64,000 bases of DNA from assembly GCA_016648135.1 (NCBI GenBank), contig JADDOH010002290.1:1-64000 (forward strand), written 5' to 3'. Below are positions 1-11,674 of this stretch, piece after piece; the stretch's first letter is position 1, and the number at the start of each line of letters is the position of its first letter. The notes beneath the pieces were generated by a model that saw nothing but the letters and a program-made list of their open reading frames with translations, did not search any database and had not been told where the DNA came from. Source of the DNA: Agrypnia vestita (lineage: Eukaryota; Arthropoda; Insecta; Trichoptera; Phryganeidae). The position numbers and the translations under genes are program-made.

Positions 1-40
1 GATTGGAAATCTTGCGTTTTTTGTTAATGGCCTCCCTGAG

Positions 41-83
41 AAGACCTAGGCCGACGTTTCGACATCACGTGCCATTGTCAAGG
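41..83 (-). repeat. Hammerhead-like relic of a Penelope-type repeat
   Basis: The minus strand has a hairpin-forming stretch followed by CGAAACGTCGG, the same GAAA-ACGT-C arrangement as the motif near 46.55 kb. The expected CTGANGA box is not intact (it reads CTTGACA), so cleavage is unlikely. Assignment to Penelope-like elements is inference from the better copies in the window. Confidence 0.3.
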
Positions 84-964
84 CTAAAAAGGCCTCAAAA
101 GTTACGGACTAGCCGTACTTGTTCGCGGTTGTATATATAAACATTCGTTAAAAAATAAGATTTATTCCATTTGATCTTAGAAATAATTAAAAATTAATGT
201 ATATTATGTTCGCAAAGTTGTTTAGTGACGCAGAACCCGACTTGAATCTCTTCGTCTGTCAGGCCTTCCAATCCGAGGGTACTGCTCAAAGTTGTGGAGC
301 GACTGCGGCTTTGGCAACTCCTAAAAGGGCATGGTCAGGGAAATTCTCGTGATCCACTCTACCGAGACTGCAATTTTAAAACCACTGCCCTCTGCAGAGG
401 CAAACTTACTGAGCGATTTGAGGTTGCACCGAAAATAGTGGGTAAATATATTTTTAATATTTATCGCCAATACCTTGCGGTTACTCATTTGAATCAAATT
501 TATTATTTTGTTTGTTTATGTAACCACTTTGGGTGGTTATTTTTTATTTTTTAAAGTTTGTTTTGAAACTTTTTGCATTAATTTTTTAAAGTTATCCAAA
601 CAATTTCGAAAACAATCGTCAGGGTGAAACCTTATTAAAAACATATTATTATTAATTAACTAACAAACCATTGCGCCGTTTACCCGCAGTTTTGGGTCTA
701 GTTACGTAGGACTTAATTAGGACGACGTAGAAAGCATAGAACGTCGCACTCCACTTTTTGTTTTACCACTTTCATAAATCTTCTTACGCACGTTCTTCGG
801 CTGTTGAATCTCTTTAAAGGGAGATTCTCCAATATTTGAGGATGGCAATGTTAAATCCTCAATCCTCTTATATCAGATTACATTTACACCTAAATTTTGA
901 AGCCAAAGATTTCACATTTCAAGTACTCTCTTGCAGATCACTGATCATCATGTCGTTCATCAAT
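84..964. other. No gene recognised
   Basis: AT-rich sequence with short chance ORFs only (an 86-codon one at 294-554 has no recognisable motif). No transposon signature was identified. Confidence 0.5.
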
Positions 965-1262
965 GCAGAAAGAATAGAACTCTATACTCTTCAATCCTGG
1001 CACAGAAGTTTTGCGTCATGCATTCATATATCTTCTCATTCACGCTCTTCGATTGTTGAAACTTTTAACAGAGCCGTCTACCAATATTACATTTATCTAA
1101 TCATGTCATGTCTTTCGCGGATGCTCTCTGTTCCTGTAGCCTTCAGCACCCGTCTCATGTATTCTTTTTTCTCTCGTCTCTCTCATTTCTCTCTCATCTC
1201 CTCATTTCTCATTCCATAACCAAACCATCTCAGCGATTATTCTTCAGCGGTCTTTCTTTATT
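965..1262 (-). pseudogene. Non-LTR retrotransposon (LINE) reverse-transcriptase C-terminal fossil
   Basis: Read on the minus strand, this stretch parallels the LINE tails at 21418-21630 and 45480-46087. It keeps, in the same order, pieces resembling the region after the reverse transcriptase: a DGLV-like stretch, an R/K-rich part, and the ending that reads like CARIEEYRVLF in the other copies. Stops and frameshifts interrupt it throughout. The 127-codon plus-strand ORF here is an antisense shadow. It is a dead fragment of a 5'-truncated LINE, the usual result of target-primed reverse transcription. The LINE clade cannot be fixed from this piece. Confidence 0.45.
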
Positions 1263-3127
1263 CGATTAGCTACACTACATTATTTTTATGAATTTGTTCA
1301 TTTCTCACTTTAACAACACACACAGTTTTATACACACTGTTTAAAAAATATTACCTTTTCCTCAATCTTGAAACAGTCTAATAAAAAGATGTGGGAAAAT
1401 AACGTCAAATATCAGAAACTAATTTAAATATTCCGTAATGTTTGATTAATTTTATTTTTAATAAAAATATGTACGAGAAGTATAAATCACAAAAATATTC
1501 TAACCATAATATTACCGTTTTCTTATTACAAACCAAAACACAAAAAAATAGTTCATATATAAATATGTTTACATAAAAACGATCAACACTCTTTTTTAGA
1601 CCAATTTAAACTACTTAAAAAACTGTTATGTAACTCGTTCCACTTCAAATTACAATCTGTTAAATTCTACAAATAATCTAGACATTTTTACTGACAATTT
1701 GCTTTTATTTAAAATGAAACTCCGTTATCTCAATTATTATTATTGAAATAAATTTGATAATTCTTTAATTGAATCCTTTCCCTCCCTCTTCCCACCCCTC
1801 CCATTTTATGCATTATCATAATTTAAATCTTTGAAATATTTATTATTTATCACGTATTCTTTATCATTGTTTTTTATTTAGTTTTTTTTACCAGCTTCGA
1901 GGAAACTTCACTGGTCGTACTAAATGAATATTTTTTTGATATTATAAATTTTTTTTATTACATTGTACTGTATGTTTCCCAAAATAAAATAAAAATATAC
2001 AAACACATTTTTTTCTAAGCCTTAAATTTAGGCATTTTTTTTCAATTTTTATTTATTCTGGCATTTCATTGTATTATTTTTTAATAGTTCACCTCTCATA
2101 TAAAACACAAAAAATCCACTATGCTTCGGGGTAGTGCGGTCAGTGGTTCTTTGAAGTAAGCTTTACCTTTAAGTAAGATAATAAATATAGATTTTGTATT
2201 AATGTAGTAATTCTACGATACAAATGTAGTAATTCTACGGAAATATTTAAAATAAAATATAATAAATTAAGCGTTGTACAGAGTGGAATTTCAGGATTAA
2301 CACAATAATTTATGCACAACATTTTATTCCACTTATTTAAGTTATATAAGCCTAAACGCTTTCGATGGGCAATATTATAAGCAATATAAGAACCATATAA
2401 ATCAATTTGGCCGACAAACCGAAAGTAGAGGGAGGACGATAGAGGAGGGGTAGTTATTTATTGACATATACAACAGTACTTATTTTTTAACTTTCACCTT
2501 CGTGTTTGTTTTTTGTAATTTTCTTCTTCTTTATTAACAATTCCTTTAATATTTTTAAATTTCATAAATCTTCCACACACATTCTTCTTCTTTTTCTTCA
2601 ATGCTTAACCAACATTGATACGCTATTATAAAATTTAATTTATAAATTGATAAATTTATGCATATTCAAACGAGTTTAAATCCTTTAAACACTGACTTTG
2701 ATGCTTGAAATCACATTGAAAACGTGAAATCAGTTTAGAGTTAAATTAATAAATCTATTAATAATTCGTATAGCACGTGTTTAGCGCGAAGTAAATTACG
2801 ATTCATTGCCGTACGTATTTCGTACGCACAGTAGAATGACGTAACCAGTACAGGCCGACCTTTGCTGACTTTCAGAAAGCCTCCCCCACCCCTGTTCTCA
2901 GAATAACAAGATTTTTTATGATTGGTGATTGTTATCCCAGCATAAAATATTCGAAATTTATGTGTGCGTAAACTTTTTACGAGAAATGTCAAGTTATATG
3001 TCGGATATCAATATTTCAATCATTATAGCGGAAATATTAGCTTTAATTTAATATATTCCATTTTTTTACAATATTATCCCGAGATGACAGATTGATGATT
3101 TTACAGAACTCTTCACTTTTTACACTA
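1263..3127. other. AT-rich intergenic DNA, nothing recognised
   Basis: Long A/T runs and chance ORFs of 60-83 codons with no conserved motif. A G/A-rich patch near 2410-2450 stands out only in composition. Confidence 0.5.
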
Positions 3128-3420
3128 AAATTATAAATTAGTGGAAGGTTCTGGGATGGTCCACCGAATTCTTGAAACATCGAGAAAGCGACATAAACAC
3201 GCCTATAAATACGATGGCACCGCGCTGTGCGGATGAGTTGTTTATTGTGATAAGCGCGACATTAAATTCTACCATAGAAACCAGCGACATCACAGTGTGA
3301 CCAGCGAGTGTGGACAACGACAGTAAATTAAGCGGAGTTCTTAACAGGTGTTTGAAAATAAGTACGACCATTTACATGCGAACTGACCTGAACACGCACA
3401 CCTGTGTGGAAATATTCTAG
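3128..3420 (+). repeat. LTR-like promoter block (probable solo LTR or fragment)
   Basis: GC content rises locally. A TATA box (CTATAAATACG) lies near 3201-3211, and the stretch just upstream (GAAACATCGAGAAAGCGAC) recurs almost identically at 46166-46186, again before a TATA box. The layout of GC-rich upstream DNA, TATA box and A-rich downstream part matches an insect LTR retrotransposon promoter. Terminal TG/CA and target duplication were not located. The minus-strand ORFs of 77 and 107 codons over this block are unrecognised and probably spurious. Confidence 0.45.
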
Positions 3421-3619
3421 CAAGCGAGAATAACGTAGCCTCAGCAGTTTAACGAGCATGCGAAGTAAGATGTGTGAACGTGAATGAGGGAAGAATCTTC
3501 TGTTAGGGCAGAATATCGCGGCTCTCTGCCTACCCCGTGTGAAGGTAGTTTTTACTTTGTTAGTGGATGTTGTTAAAAGTCTAAATAAGCACAAAAAATG
3601 TAATGACCAAATATAATAC

Positions 3620-3705
3620 ACTAGCAAATCAGGCCTATTTTCATAGCACAAGCGTTTAGCTTATTTTAAAAATAGTAAAAATATTAATGCGATACGTGTT
3701 CGCAT
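3620..3705 (+). repeat. SINE fragment, family of 37.3 and 40.3 kb
   Basis: Shares the segment CATAGCACAAGCG plus GAAAATAG-like and GCGATACGTGTTCGCA-like pieces with the reverse complement of 37257-37340 and with 51205-51297 and 59950-60035. The tRNA-related head is missing, so it is a tail-only fragment. Confidence 0.5.
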
Positions 3706-4554
3706 TTATATTAAAAAATAATAATAATCATTAGTTTTTTAGGATGCTATCATACGTCAGAAGACGGATCAATCAATAAGTCGAGTAGTATAACAATTAA
3801 TAAGTATACCAACCTGCCGATGGTTATGCCTGTTGGAAGAGCTACCGCTATGCTGAACAATATCACTTTGGACATAGATCTGTTCCGTATCTCTTTTCCG
3901 AAGCAGGATTCTCTTTTGCCTTTTATATGGATCATTTTATGTACTATGTAGTGTTAATTAAAATGTTATGACATTTAATCATAAAATATATGTTTGTTAA
4001 GTTAATAATGTAAACAAAATAAATTGAATTTATTTGAATTTGTGATCCCTGAACACGTGTTATTCAATTATATAAACATTGCTATGATGACGTTATAATT
4101 ATTAACAAAAGTTTAATAAAATGTTACGTTTTTTCCTTACGAAACGAGGAAGGAAAAATACACCTAATTATAAAATTTTCTTTAAACTTTTCAAAATTTA
4201 AATAACAAGATAAACTTTGTATTTCCGCGATTTCTTTTCAGCCCCAATAAAATAATTAAATTGGGTAGGAACTTTATGAAACAACGCGTTTGTCCCCCGG
4301 AGTGACGAAGACTTTCAAAAAAGGGACGTAAAAGAATCTTGAAGAATTCCGAAGTAAACAATGTCTGCTGATTTACTTCGAAAAATTTCAGACTAAGCAC
4401 GCAAACGCACCCCTTACATACGTAAACATCCACCACAACCCTTCAACTTCACAATGATTTTAACGTGTGCACGACTGCGAATATATTTATACACACACAT
4501 ATATATATATATATATAAACACCTCTAGGCACATATATACACACAAAATCAAGC
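3706..4554. other. AT-rich DNA with a short TA microsatellite
   Basis: No gene seen. A (TA)n/(CA)-like tract lies around 4489-4520. Chance minus-strand ORFs at 3750-3935 and 4191-4436 show no family motif. Confidence 0.45.
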
Positions 4555-4690
4555 GGATGTCTATTGACATAACTATTGATATTAGGTCATGGCTACTTGA
4601 ACATTTTTTATGATTTCTGCTTGACTAATAATTAAAGCATAAATATATCTGTGAAATGTTGTGGACTAGCTTTTTTTACACCCAGTATAT
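4555..4690 (+). repeat. Fragment of a long-inverted-repeat DNA transposon arm
   Basis: Contains ACTATTGATATTAGGTCATG followed by GCTACTTGAACATTTT, the conserved arm also seen at 9870-10110, 32995-33210 and on both arms of the large palindrome at 44848-45386. Only part of one arm is present. Confidence 0.5.
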
Positions 4691-4894
4691 ACAAGTGGCG
4701 TGCAGTGAGAACAAGATGCATGACTTTTATTCAAACATATATTTGGAGAAAAAAAATTGAAATTAAATATTTATCTGGCAGAATATTATGATATTTTAAA
4801 ATCTGAATAATATGTTAATTATTGTAATAGGAATATTACCATATATACCTCTTATTTCGGTTTCTTTTTATAATATATGCCTATGAAAAATTCA

Positions 4895-4955
4895 TGCTTC
4901 TTTCCTTCCTTCTCTTCTTCTCTTCTCTTCTCTTCTTCCCTTCGCTTCTCACTTC
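4895..4955. repeat. Pyrimidine-rich microsatellite (TCTTC repeats)
   Basis: Uninterrupted C/T-rich sequence built from imperfect CTTCTCTT units, directly visible. No coding potential. Confidence 0.75.
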
Positions 4956-5499
4956 CCGGCCCTTGGTATTTACGTATATTAAAATTAGAATATACAGTAG
5001 TAAAAAAAAATGTAAGCTAGCAAGATTTTGATTTGAGAAATAATATAATTTTTTTACTCTTCAGTAAAAGTTGATTTTGTGTGTGTATGTTATTGTCAAT
5101 GTTTTTAAAAAAACGAGTTTATTGTCAAATATGCAGTTTGCGTATTCAAAACAAAAAACACTTTCATTCACTTGACATTCAATGTGGCTGTCAAAACTGT
5201 TTATTTTCGAAACTTTTGAATATGGAATCGAAAATCGATAAAAAATAAAGTTGAAAATGCACACATTTTTTGATTCGTCTCATCATATGTATTTGATTCG
5301 TCGTGAGACGTCGGTTCAAAGTCGTCTTATTTTAGCTATCACAACCCATCGTTACATTTGTACCACTTCAAAAACAAATAATAATTTAATTACATTAAAG
5401 TATTATCAATTATATTTATCATCTCCCTAGACATCGTATTATTGTATTAATATATATTTTTAATCTTCTTCTTTTGGTGTCATGTCAGGTCCCCCCAAC

Positions 5500-5750
5500 G
5501 TTGACTATCACCCGAGAGAAAGCGTCTCTGTCTGGGCAGCACGAAACAGCTCTCCAACACTTCTTATGCCCGTCCAGTCGCGTATATTGCGGAGCCAGGA
5601 AATTTGTCTCCTTCCAACACCTCTACGACCCTCTATCTTGCCCATAAGAATCAGGTGGAGCAATTCATATTTTTTTCCTCTGAGCACATGACCCAAATAC
5701 CATACCTTTCGGATTTTGATATTTGTCAGCAACTCTCTATTCACTCTAGC
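5500..5750 (-). pseudogene. LINE reverse-transcriptase C-terminal fossil (LGHVLR type)
   Basis: A 78-codon minus-strand ORF carries RKVWYLGHVLRGKKYELLH, then GRRGVGRRQISWLRNIRDW and ELFRAAQTE. This W-x-GHV-x-R, GRRxxGR, W-LRNxRxW order is typical of the region downstream of the polymerase in RTE-like and related insect LINEs, where it is usually followed by a Cys-rich or short tail. The catalytic FADD box is absent, so this is a 5'-truncated remnant. The last part (ELFRAAQ) recurs in the fossil at 31.1 kb. Two plus-strand ORFs over it are antisense shadows. Confidence 0.7.
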
Positions 5751-5924
5751 TCTTTGAAGAACTCATATATTTTTAATAAAATATGTAAATATCAATTATC
5801 ACAATCGTGCCAAAAAAGTATAACTTTTACCGCGCGTATATGAGTACACGCTTCTTCAAATTTTTGAATCAAGAAACCGAATTATTACAGCGAGGTATAC
5901 ACAAATCGACATCCAAGGTAAGAT

Positions 5925-6025
5925 CACATAGATGAATTGTGACCTCAATCCATATCGAACCCGAAACCCCGATATGACCCAGCAGCTGGAATACAAAGGT
6001 CGCCGTGTTATTGGCATAATATAGT
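5925..6025 (-). repeat. Possible tRNA-like SINE relic
   Basis: The minus strand has a B-box-like GGGTTCGATATGG preceded about 40 bases upstream by a plausible A-box region. There is no clear cloverleaf and no second copy in the window, so the call is weak. Confidence 0.25.
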
Positions 6026-7689
6026 TTATACGTGAAATTGGATTAAAGTGCGCGATATTGCTGTTGTAAGTGTCGACTCTAACCGTTTAATAATCTGTTA
6101 TTGCATGAAGCTTTGCTCTGGAGGTCAATGTGCTGTCTATGTATTAGATTACACTTTAATCGTGATGATAATACTTCTCTCTTGTGTGTGTGTAGTAAGT
6201 AGCCTTGTTTATTTAAAAAAAACTTAATATATAATTATAATTTATAGAAATAAACCTTGTTTACACCACCACTTTTTTATTGACATTCTTCTTCTTGTTC
6301 ATTGCTTCTTCATCAGCATAACAAATGTATAATAAAAAAATTAAATTTTAAAATCTTAACAATTATTATTCTGAATTTTCTAACCGTCTTTTGGCTATGG
6401 ATCATTCTTTTGATATTAATAAGGGTTTTTTAATAATTTTTACATACAAATTATACAGAATCACAGTTTGATAAATTAGAAATTTTGGAAATAAGAAAAA
6501 GTGTTAATAGTAAATTGAATATTATAAATAACCAGGTCCTTTTTTACAAATAGTTATCTTTTAAACTTATTTTAATGTTAAGCAGGTACTTTATTAGTAT
6601 TCATTTTCCATATATAACTTTTTAATATTTTGATTATCCATACTTAAATTTTTATACATTTGTATTGTCTTGTGTATTACATAAACCACAATTAAGGTGC
6701 GTTATTTATTAACTCAAAAAAAAAACAATGTTAGTGTTACTTCAGGGCCAATGCTCCCTTCGTATAATGTAAGTGGTGAAAAATATATGTGAGTGGTAAA
6801 AAAAATTATTATATTGATAATGTCACCACAAAATCATTTTGCTCTTTTTGAAGAAGATAATTGGATAATTTATATCGCATCATTTTCGTGAGCACTCACC
6901 TCAAGCATATTGCACCACAAAGTAATTGCAATAACAATGATATTAAAATTAATGATGACGGCATTTTCCTAAACCACACGAGCCTTGAAATTCTCCCTCC
7001 CCGTGTACAGCAATGTGAGGTTTTGCACAGGTTTTTTGTTTTATTATCTGCGTCCAACTGCGCGTGAAAATGGGGTGAATCGGAAAATGTATGGCGTCAT
7101 TCGGAAGGGTGGAGTTTGATATTGAAAATATTACCCTGAGGGTTGAAATTTTTAAAAAAGTAAAATTGATAGATATTTTTCAATATTGCTATGCTTAATC
7201 GGTGCATTTGTCAATATAATACATATATCTCATTGAGACGAAGCTATTTTGTATATGGAAAAGCCTTCCTATTTTCCTGTTTTATCCTATATTTAGTTAG
7301 ATTTCGATGGAAATAAACACTTTCATAGTTATTATATATAAATTTGGATTTACCTTTATGAAAAATGGATTCTGATAGATATCTCGGCTAAGCTCATTAA
7401 CCAAATTAATCCGCTATCTTGTTTTCAAGTGGAGGATGCTCAAAAGATTAAAAAATTTACAATTCAAATTAAATTCGTTAAATACTAAACCAAGAAGAAA
7501 AAAAAAAAACAATTTTATTATTGATGGAATTGGCGTTGGCTTTATAGAGATTATGATGATTATTACTATTATCAATGTTTGTAAAACTGTGCTTGCGTTT
7601 AATTTAATTTTAGAGAAACACCGTTTAATAAACATCCATTTTAATATCATTGAAAGATTTGGCAGATACTTCGTGGTGCAACATTATAA
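6026..7689. other. AT-rich intergenic DNA, nothing recognised
   Basis: Chance ORFs of 68-99 codons, low-complexity and lysine/isoleucine-rich. No transposon ends or protein motifs seen. Confidence 0.45.
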
Positions 7690-7747
7690 TTTAAAAATAT
7701 GTGTTACTTTACTTTGTAATACACACATAATATGAGTTATTAAATTA

Positions 7748-7788
7748 CAGCTATTGTTTCAAGAGGTGCAGTCCCTCTCATCATCAGG
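7748..7788 (-). ncRNA. Hammerhead-ribozyme-like motif, degenerate
   Basis: Minus strand: CTGATGA (7781-7787), stem II GAGAGG / CCTCTT, GAAA (7757-7760), then CAATAGC. The position expected to be U16.1 is C, so stem III and the cleavage triplet are damaged and activity is doubtful. It is the mirror copy of the better motif at 7827-7865. Confidence 0.4.
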
Positions 7789-7826
7789 TATAGACAATAA
7801 CCTAGATAATAAATTATTATCTATTC

Positions 7827-7865
7827 CTGATGATGAGAGGGACTGCTCCTCTCGAAACTATAGTT
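7827..7865 (+). ncRNA. Hammerhead-ribozyme-like motif (Penelope type)
   Basis: Plus strand: CTGATGA (7827-7833), stem II with GAGAGG paired to CCTCTC around 7835-7853, GAAA (7854-7857), an 8-base palindromic stem III (ACTATAGT, 7857-7864) and U at the cleavage position 7865. Stem I is weak (a first G-C pair, then mismatches). Established knowledge: Penelope-like elements carry minimal hammerheads with very short stem III that act best as dimers. Here the palindromic stem III fits that. Confidence 0.6.
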
Positions 7866-7924
7866 GTAATTTAATAACTCATATTGTGTGTTTTACAAAG
7901 TAAAGTAAAACATATTTGTAAATC

Positions 7925-8640
7925 CATTTTAATGATCATTAAAAAGCACTATATACTTAAATGAAATGCATTGTAATAAAATATAATGTAACATGTGATG
8001 CCTTCAAAAACTTAGCCTATAATTCAATCATTTATAGTTTAATTTTTACTTACATATATTTGAATAATTTTATTTACTAAAATATACGGTACAAAGAGCA
8101 CCTTTTAAATAATAGTATAAATAAGATATCAAGAGAATAGTAACATTGTATAACTAAAAATTACATTGATAAATAATTACAGTGATATAAATTAGATAAA
8201 AAGAGATGTACATATATAAAATTAATATTAATATTAAAATTAAACAAAAAAATAGATAAAAAGAGAGTACATATATACAATTAAACAATTAAGTATAATA
8301 ATTTATTTTGTGAATACATTATAGATTCATGACCGCAGGGTGTATAGCTTTTATTAGCCCATCATTATAATGTGCTAAACTAGTGTAGAAAATATCCGAA
8401 ATATGTGCATAAGTGTTCCCTAGCCTATGCAGTCCAGACACAAGAGAGTTAAAACACAAGTTAGTTCTAGTGTTGTCAAAATAAAATAACGAAGGTACCC
8501 GAATAGTTCGAACAGGCGCATGAAACATAAACAATGACTGATTATCAGGGGTGACAAAATGTGGGTTAATAATTTTGTCAAGTAAAATCAAATCAGTTAC
8601 AACTCTCCTACTGGATAATGGCAATTAAATTGTAATTATT
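7925..8640 (-). pseudogene. Jockey/CR1-like LINE 3' end with reverse-transcriptase C-terminal remnant
   Basis: The minus-strand ORF 8319-8624 (101 codons) contains LSSRRVVTDLILLDKIINPH, then a stretch ending LFYFDNTRTNLCFN and SLVSGLHRLGNTY. This is the usual end of Jockey/CR1-group reverse transcriptases: RR-x-D-L-LxKIING, then a motif ending in N-x-xLN-S-xxR-xLxxxN. The sequence after the stop (7925-8318) is AT-rich and would be its 3' UTR. The polymerase core is absent; this is a 5'-truncated copy. The same domain, frameshifted, occurs at 20487-20886. Confidence 0.65.
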
Positions 8641-9535
8641 ATTAATAAATTTTTACCAAATTATTAATAAATTGATAATCATATATAATTTGGTTTAATA
8701 ATGAAGTCATTCAACGAGAAGAACCTTCTGGAAACTTCTTTTCACAAACAAAATCTATTCCCAGCATTTCAAGAATTTTTTCTTAATAAATTGTATGTAC
8801 GTTTTCATATATTTCTTACAGAACTAATGTTATTTTTGTATGATCACACGAATGACGCAACAAGAGTTAATTTATTCTGACATTAAAAATATAACAACTC
8901 CAATGTTTTATTAAATATTTACCGCGAATATTGCGTATTTTATCATACAGAGCCGGTCAACACAGACATCTTGGAGCAGTGAGGATAGCTGTGCCTTTTT
9001 AAAATGCACAAACTGGCGTCCCGATGAAATATCTAATCTTGCAGTACTAAATAAGATAGACAGTGGTGCTATTAATTCATATTATTTATCCCAAAAAAAG
9101 AAATCCGGAGATCTCTAGAATAAATCAGCATTTAGTATCGGTTATTTTTCTTCCAACACAAAAATGTGTCGTACCTACATATTTTCACGGTACGTGGCTG
9201 TGGGTGGCAAATTAAAATACCAGAAATAAATTAACAATTTATTAATTATCTCAATAAATTCACAATGTTTCTAGATACCAGGTACGTGGACTGAGAATAT
9301 TGCAGCATGACATTTACGTAAGCATATATTTTGAAAAAAAAAAAACAATTTAAAGGTACATATCCTAATATTATTATAACAATTAGTATCGAATTATTCG
9401 TATTTTATTATATCATAATATTCTGTGATATAAATATTTTATTTAGATTTTTTTTTTCCAAAATACATGCCCGCGTAAAATTCATGCTTCAGTGTACACG
9501 TCTGCTGGACACGAATATAATTTAAACATTATTCC
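8641..9535. other. AT-rich intergenic DNA, nothing recognised
   Basis: No motif seen. A 64-codon ORF at 9331-9525 is low-complexity Phe/Ile-rich and likely spurious. Confidence 0.45.
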
Positions 9536-9539
9536 TTAA

Positions 9540-9800
9540 TTCGTAGCCTTTCGCAATCAATCAAACATACCATCGATTGCTCCGGAACTCTTCCCAATCT
9601 GTGCGGCCTGTCCCAGATCGTCTGTGTAGGACCAGTGGCGCCCCGAGGGGTGAGGGGACCCGCGCCTTGTTCTAGAAAACGCCAGAACACAGGTGTTAGG
9701 CAATTGCGCATACACAAGGTGTAATAGAGCTAGTCCACAATGCTTCACAGATAGATTTTTGATTTCATTAATTATGTATGAGGTGAAAATTTCAAGCAAC
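9540..9800 (-). other. Unidentified GC-richer segment with two overlapping minus-strand ORFs
   Basis: GC-rich in an AT-rich background. Two frames stay open on the minus strand (62 codons at 9529-9717, 80 codons at 9557-9799). One reads ...RGATGPTQTIWDRPHRLGR..., the other ...HPSGRHWSYTDDLGQAAQIG.... It looks like a decayed repeat of formerly coding origin, perhaps the tail of a retroelement. I do not recognise the family. Confidence 0.3.
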
Positions 9801-9869
9801 TTATATGGAATGCAAAAATATCATTCCCTTCAATACTAATTAAATTAAATGATAAAAAAATTCCATTTC

Positions 9870-10110
9870 CAACTGGTATTCTTGCAGAGTTTTAATCATT
9901 TTATTTAACTTGTTTTGAAACCAATGCATTTTTCATAAGATATATCTATATAAGCTATTGTAATGATTTAAAATAAGTCAGAAGTTTTAGAAAAAAAAAT
10001 CTAACTTAGATATTGCATAACTCCATAACTTTTGATACTATGTCATGGTTGCTTGAACATTTTCGACTACTAATCAAGGCAGGAATCCACTTGTATTACC
10101 AGATTTATTA
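9870..10110 (+). repeat. Single arm of a long-inverted-repeat DNA transposon
   Basis: Runs parallel to the right arm of the palindromic element at 44848-45386. It keeps GCAGAGTTTTAATCATTTTA, ATATTGCATAACTCCATAAC, TCATGGTTGCTTGAACATTT, TCGACTA and AGGCAGGAAT in the same order. The partner arm is not present, so this is a solo arm. Confidence 0.6.
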
Positions 10111-10673
10111 TGTGAATTCTTAAGCGTGTACGATCTAGTTAGTTGGAATAAACTCAATATACATATCGCTCATGATAAAACAATACCTCTTTAACCATTT
10201 AATAAAGATTTTACCGGGGAGGCAAGAAATTGCATAATATCTAGGTTTTTTAAAATAAATAGAATACGAGGAATTTATTTAATGGAATAGGAGATACAGA
10301 TGATTGTTTTAAAAAAAAAGCTTTTGCCAGATTACATATCCACACATTTTAAAGACATAGACAAAAGCGTGGTATCCGTGGTATTGTTTTATCATAAGTG
10401 ATGTACATGATGTTCAGTAAATTGGATGAGAAACATAAATCTTGTAACCTCTACGTGAGGTTAATAATATATTTATATTTTACTACTTCATCATCAGTTG
10501 AACTTTTTTTTTAAATTTATTTATTTAATATAACTTTCAGTTTGTTACATTTTATTTTAAAACTATTATAAAATTGTGGCATTAGACAATATTGTCTACT
10601 GCCATTTAATTACTCTTAACTCCTCCTACATTAATTTTAATTGTTATTGTTTAGTTTTAGTACATTACTTGTC

Positions 10674-10706
10674 CTGAAGAAGGGAGTTAAGCTCCTGAAA
10701 CATGTT
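10674..10706 (+). ncRNA. Hammerhead-ribozyme-like motif (Penelope type)
   Basis: CTGAAGA (10674-10680), stem II GGAG paired to CTCC within 10681-10696, GAAA (10697-10700), palindromic stem III ACATGT (10700-10705), U at the cleavage site 10706. The following GATA pairs with the preceding TGTC (G-C, A-T, T-G, A-T), giving a short stem I. All core boxes are intact, making it one of the better copies. Expected to self-cleave after 10706 if functional. Confidence 0.65.
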
Positions 10707-10739
10707 GATACAATAAAATTATCTGTGCTTTAAACAAAG

Positions 10740-11335
10740 TGTTTAAGTTTTCATTTATATATAAAAATGGTACCACAAAATGATTTCATAAAATATGAGG
10801 AAATTATATTAAATTATTATTTAATAAAACATGAACACTTCATGAAATAGCCATTTTTCTTTTTATAATAGAGTATGCCAAACCATAAACTAATTGCTTT
10901 CTACGAAAACATAACAATACATTATTTTTCAATTATTTACATATAACTATCTATGTATCAACGTACAAAATGAATCATAGCTCTCTCCGCTCTCAACCCT
11001 ACATACAAATCGTCCTTTACGTAAGTCCTGTGTTAAGATATCCGTGAGCACGCGTCTTAAAGGTCACTTATGTTTTGAAAAGGGTAGTCTTGACCTTTAC
11101 GAAGAATTCCATTCCAGTAAACTTGATCCAGATAATTAATAAATACAATAAAAATTTCATTTTTATAAATAACAGTAAAACAAGTGACAAACATTCCAAT
11201 AACATATTTCTAATAATTGTACATATTTCTGCTTTTAGATAATTCAATTTTTGGGTTTATTTTCGCTGTTCAATCAATTTTTTATTTACCTTTATCTTGA
11301 TGCATGACATAGGAAATGGAACCGCTCATACTAGA
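10740..11335. other. AT-rich intergenic DNA, nothing recognised
   Basis: No motif or transposon end identified. Confidence 0.45.
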
Positions 11336-11660
11336 AAGAACCTGTGCCAAGATGAGCAACTGACAAAATAATAAAGATATAAAACAAAATATTACATCAT
11401 GTCAATAAATCGTGATCTTAGTTTTATCGAAACGTGGTCCAAGGAACATGATCTTCTTGTGAAGTCCCAGGCAATTACTGGTGATAGTTGGCGACTGAAA
11501 TCTGCATTTCAAAATTCAACGCTCCCATCACTTTGTAACAACAATCAGTACATATTCCATGCTAAAGTTGTGGAAAACCTAGGCGTTCTAATTGGTACCA
11601 TTAAACAAACATGTCAATATACATCGCATAAAGCAGCCTTATCTTTGAAAAGTATATGAC
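11336..11660 (+). pseudogene. LINE reverse-transcriptase fragment
   Basis: The 86-codon ORF (11399-11659) reads INRDLSFIETWSKEHDLLVK, then a divergent stretch, then LPSLCNNNQYIFHAKVVENL, GVLIGTIKQT. This matches the part just after the YADD box of Jockey/CR1-like polymerases: LN-x-DL-xxIxxWSxxxxLxLN, then LPxLxLNGxxIxxVxxVKNLGLxI. The catalytic motif itself should lie just upstream but is not readable, so it is a truncated, decayed copy. The ORF ends at a stop before the thumb domain. Confidence 0.6.
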
Positions 11661-11674
11661 AAATTAATAGCTGA

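Larger units (their letters stand above)
7690..7922. repeat. Inverted repeat: two Penelope-type terminal segments head to head
   Basis: About 95 bases on the left (7690-7788) are repeated in reverse on the right (7827-7922), separated by about 38 bases. Each arm holds a hammerhead-like core, then TTAATAACTCATATT and a TTACAAAGTAAAGTAA-like stretch. Tail-to-tail or head-to-head Penelope copies are common. This arrangement could form a long RNA hairpin if transcribed. Confidence 0.6.

Noticed and set aside
836..1219. 127-codon plus-strand ORF as a gene
   Set aside because: Antisense to a LINE fossil, and no motif, promoter or splice context.
3128..3651. Minus-strand ORFs of 77 and 107 codons
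   Set aside because: They overlie an LTR-like promoter block and show no protein family signature.
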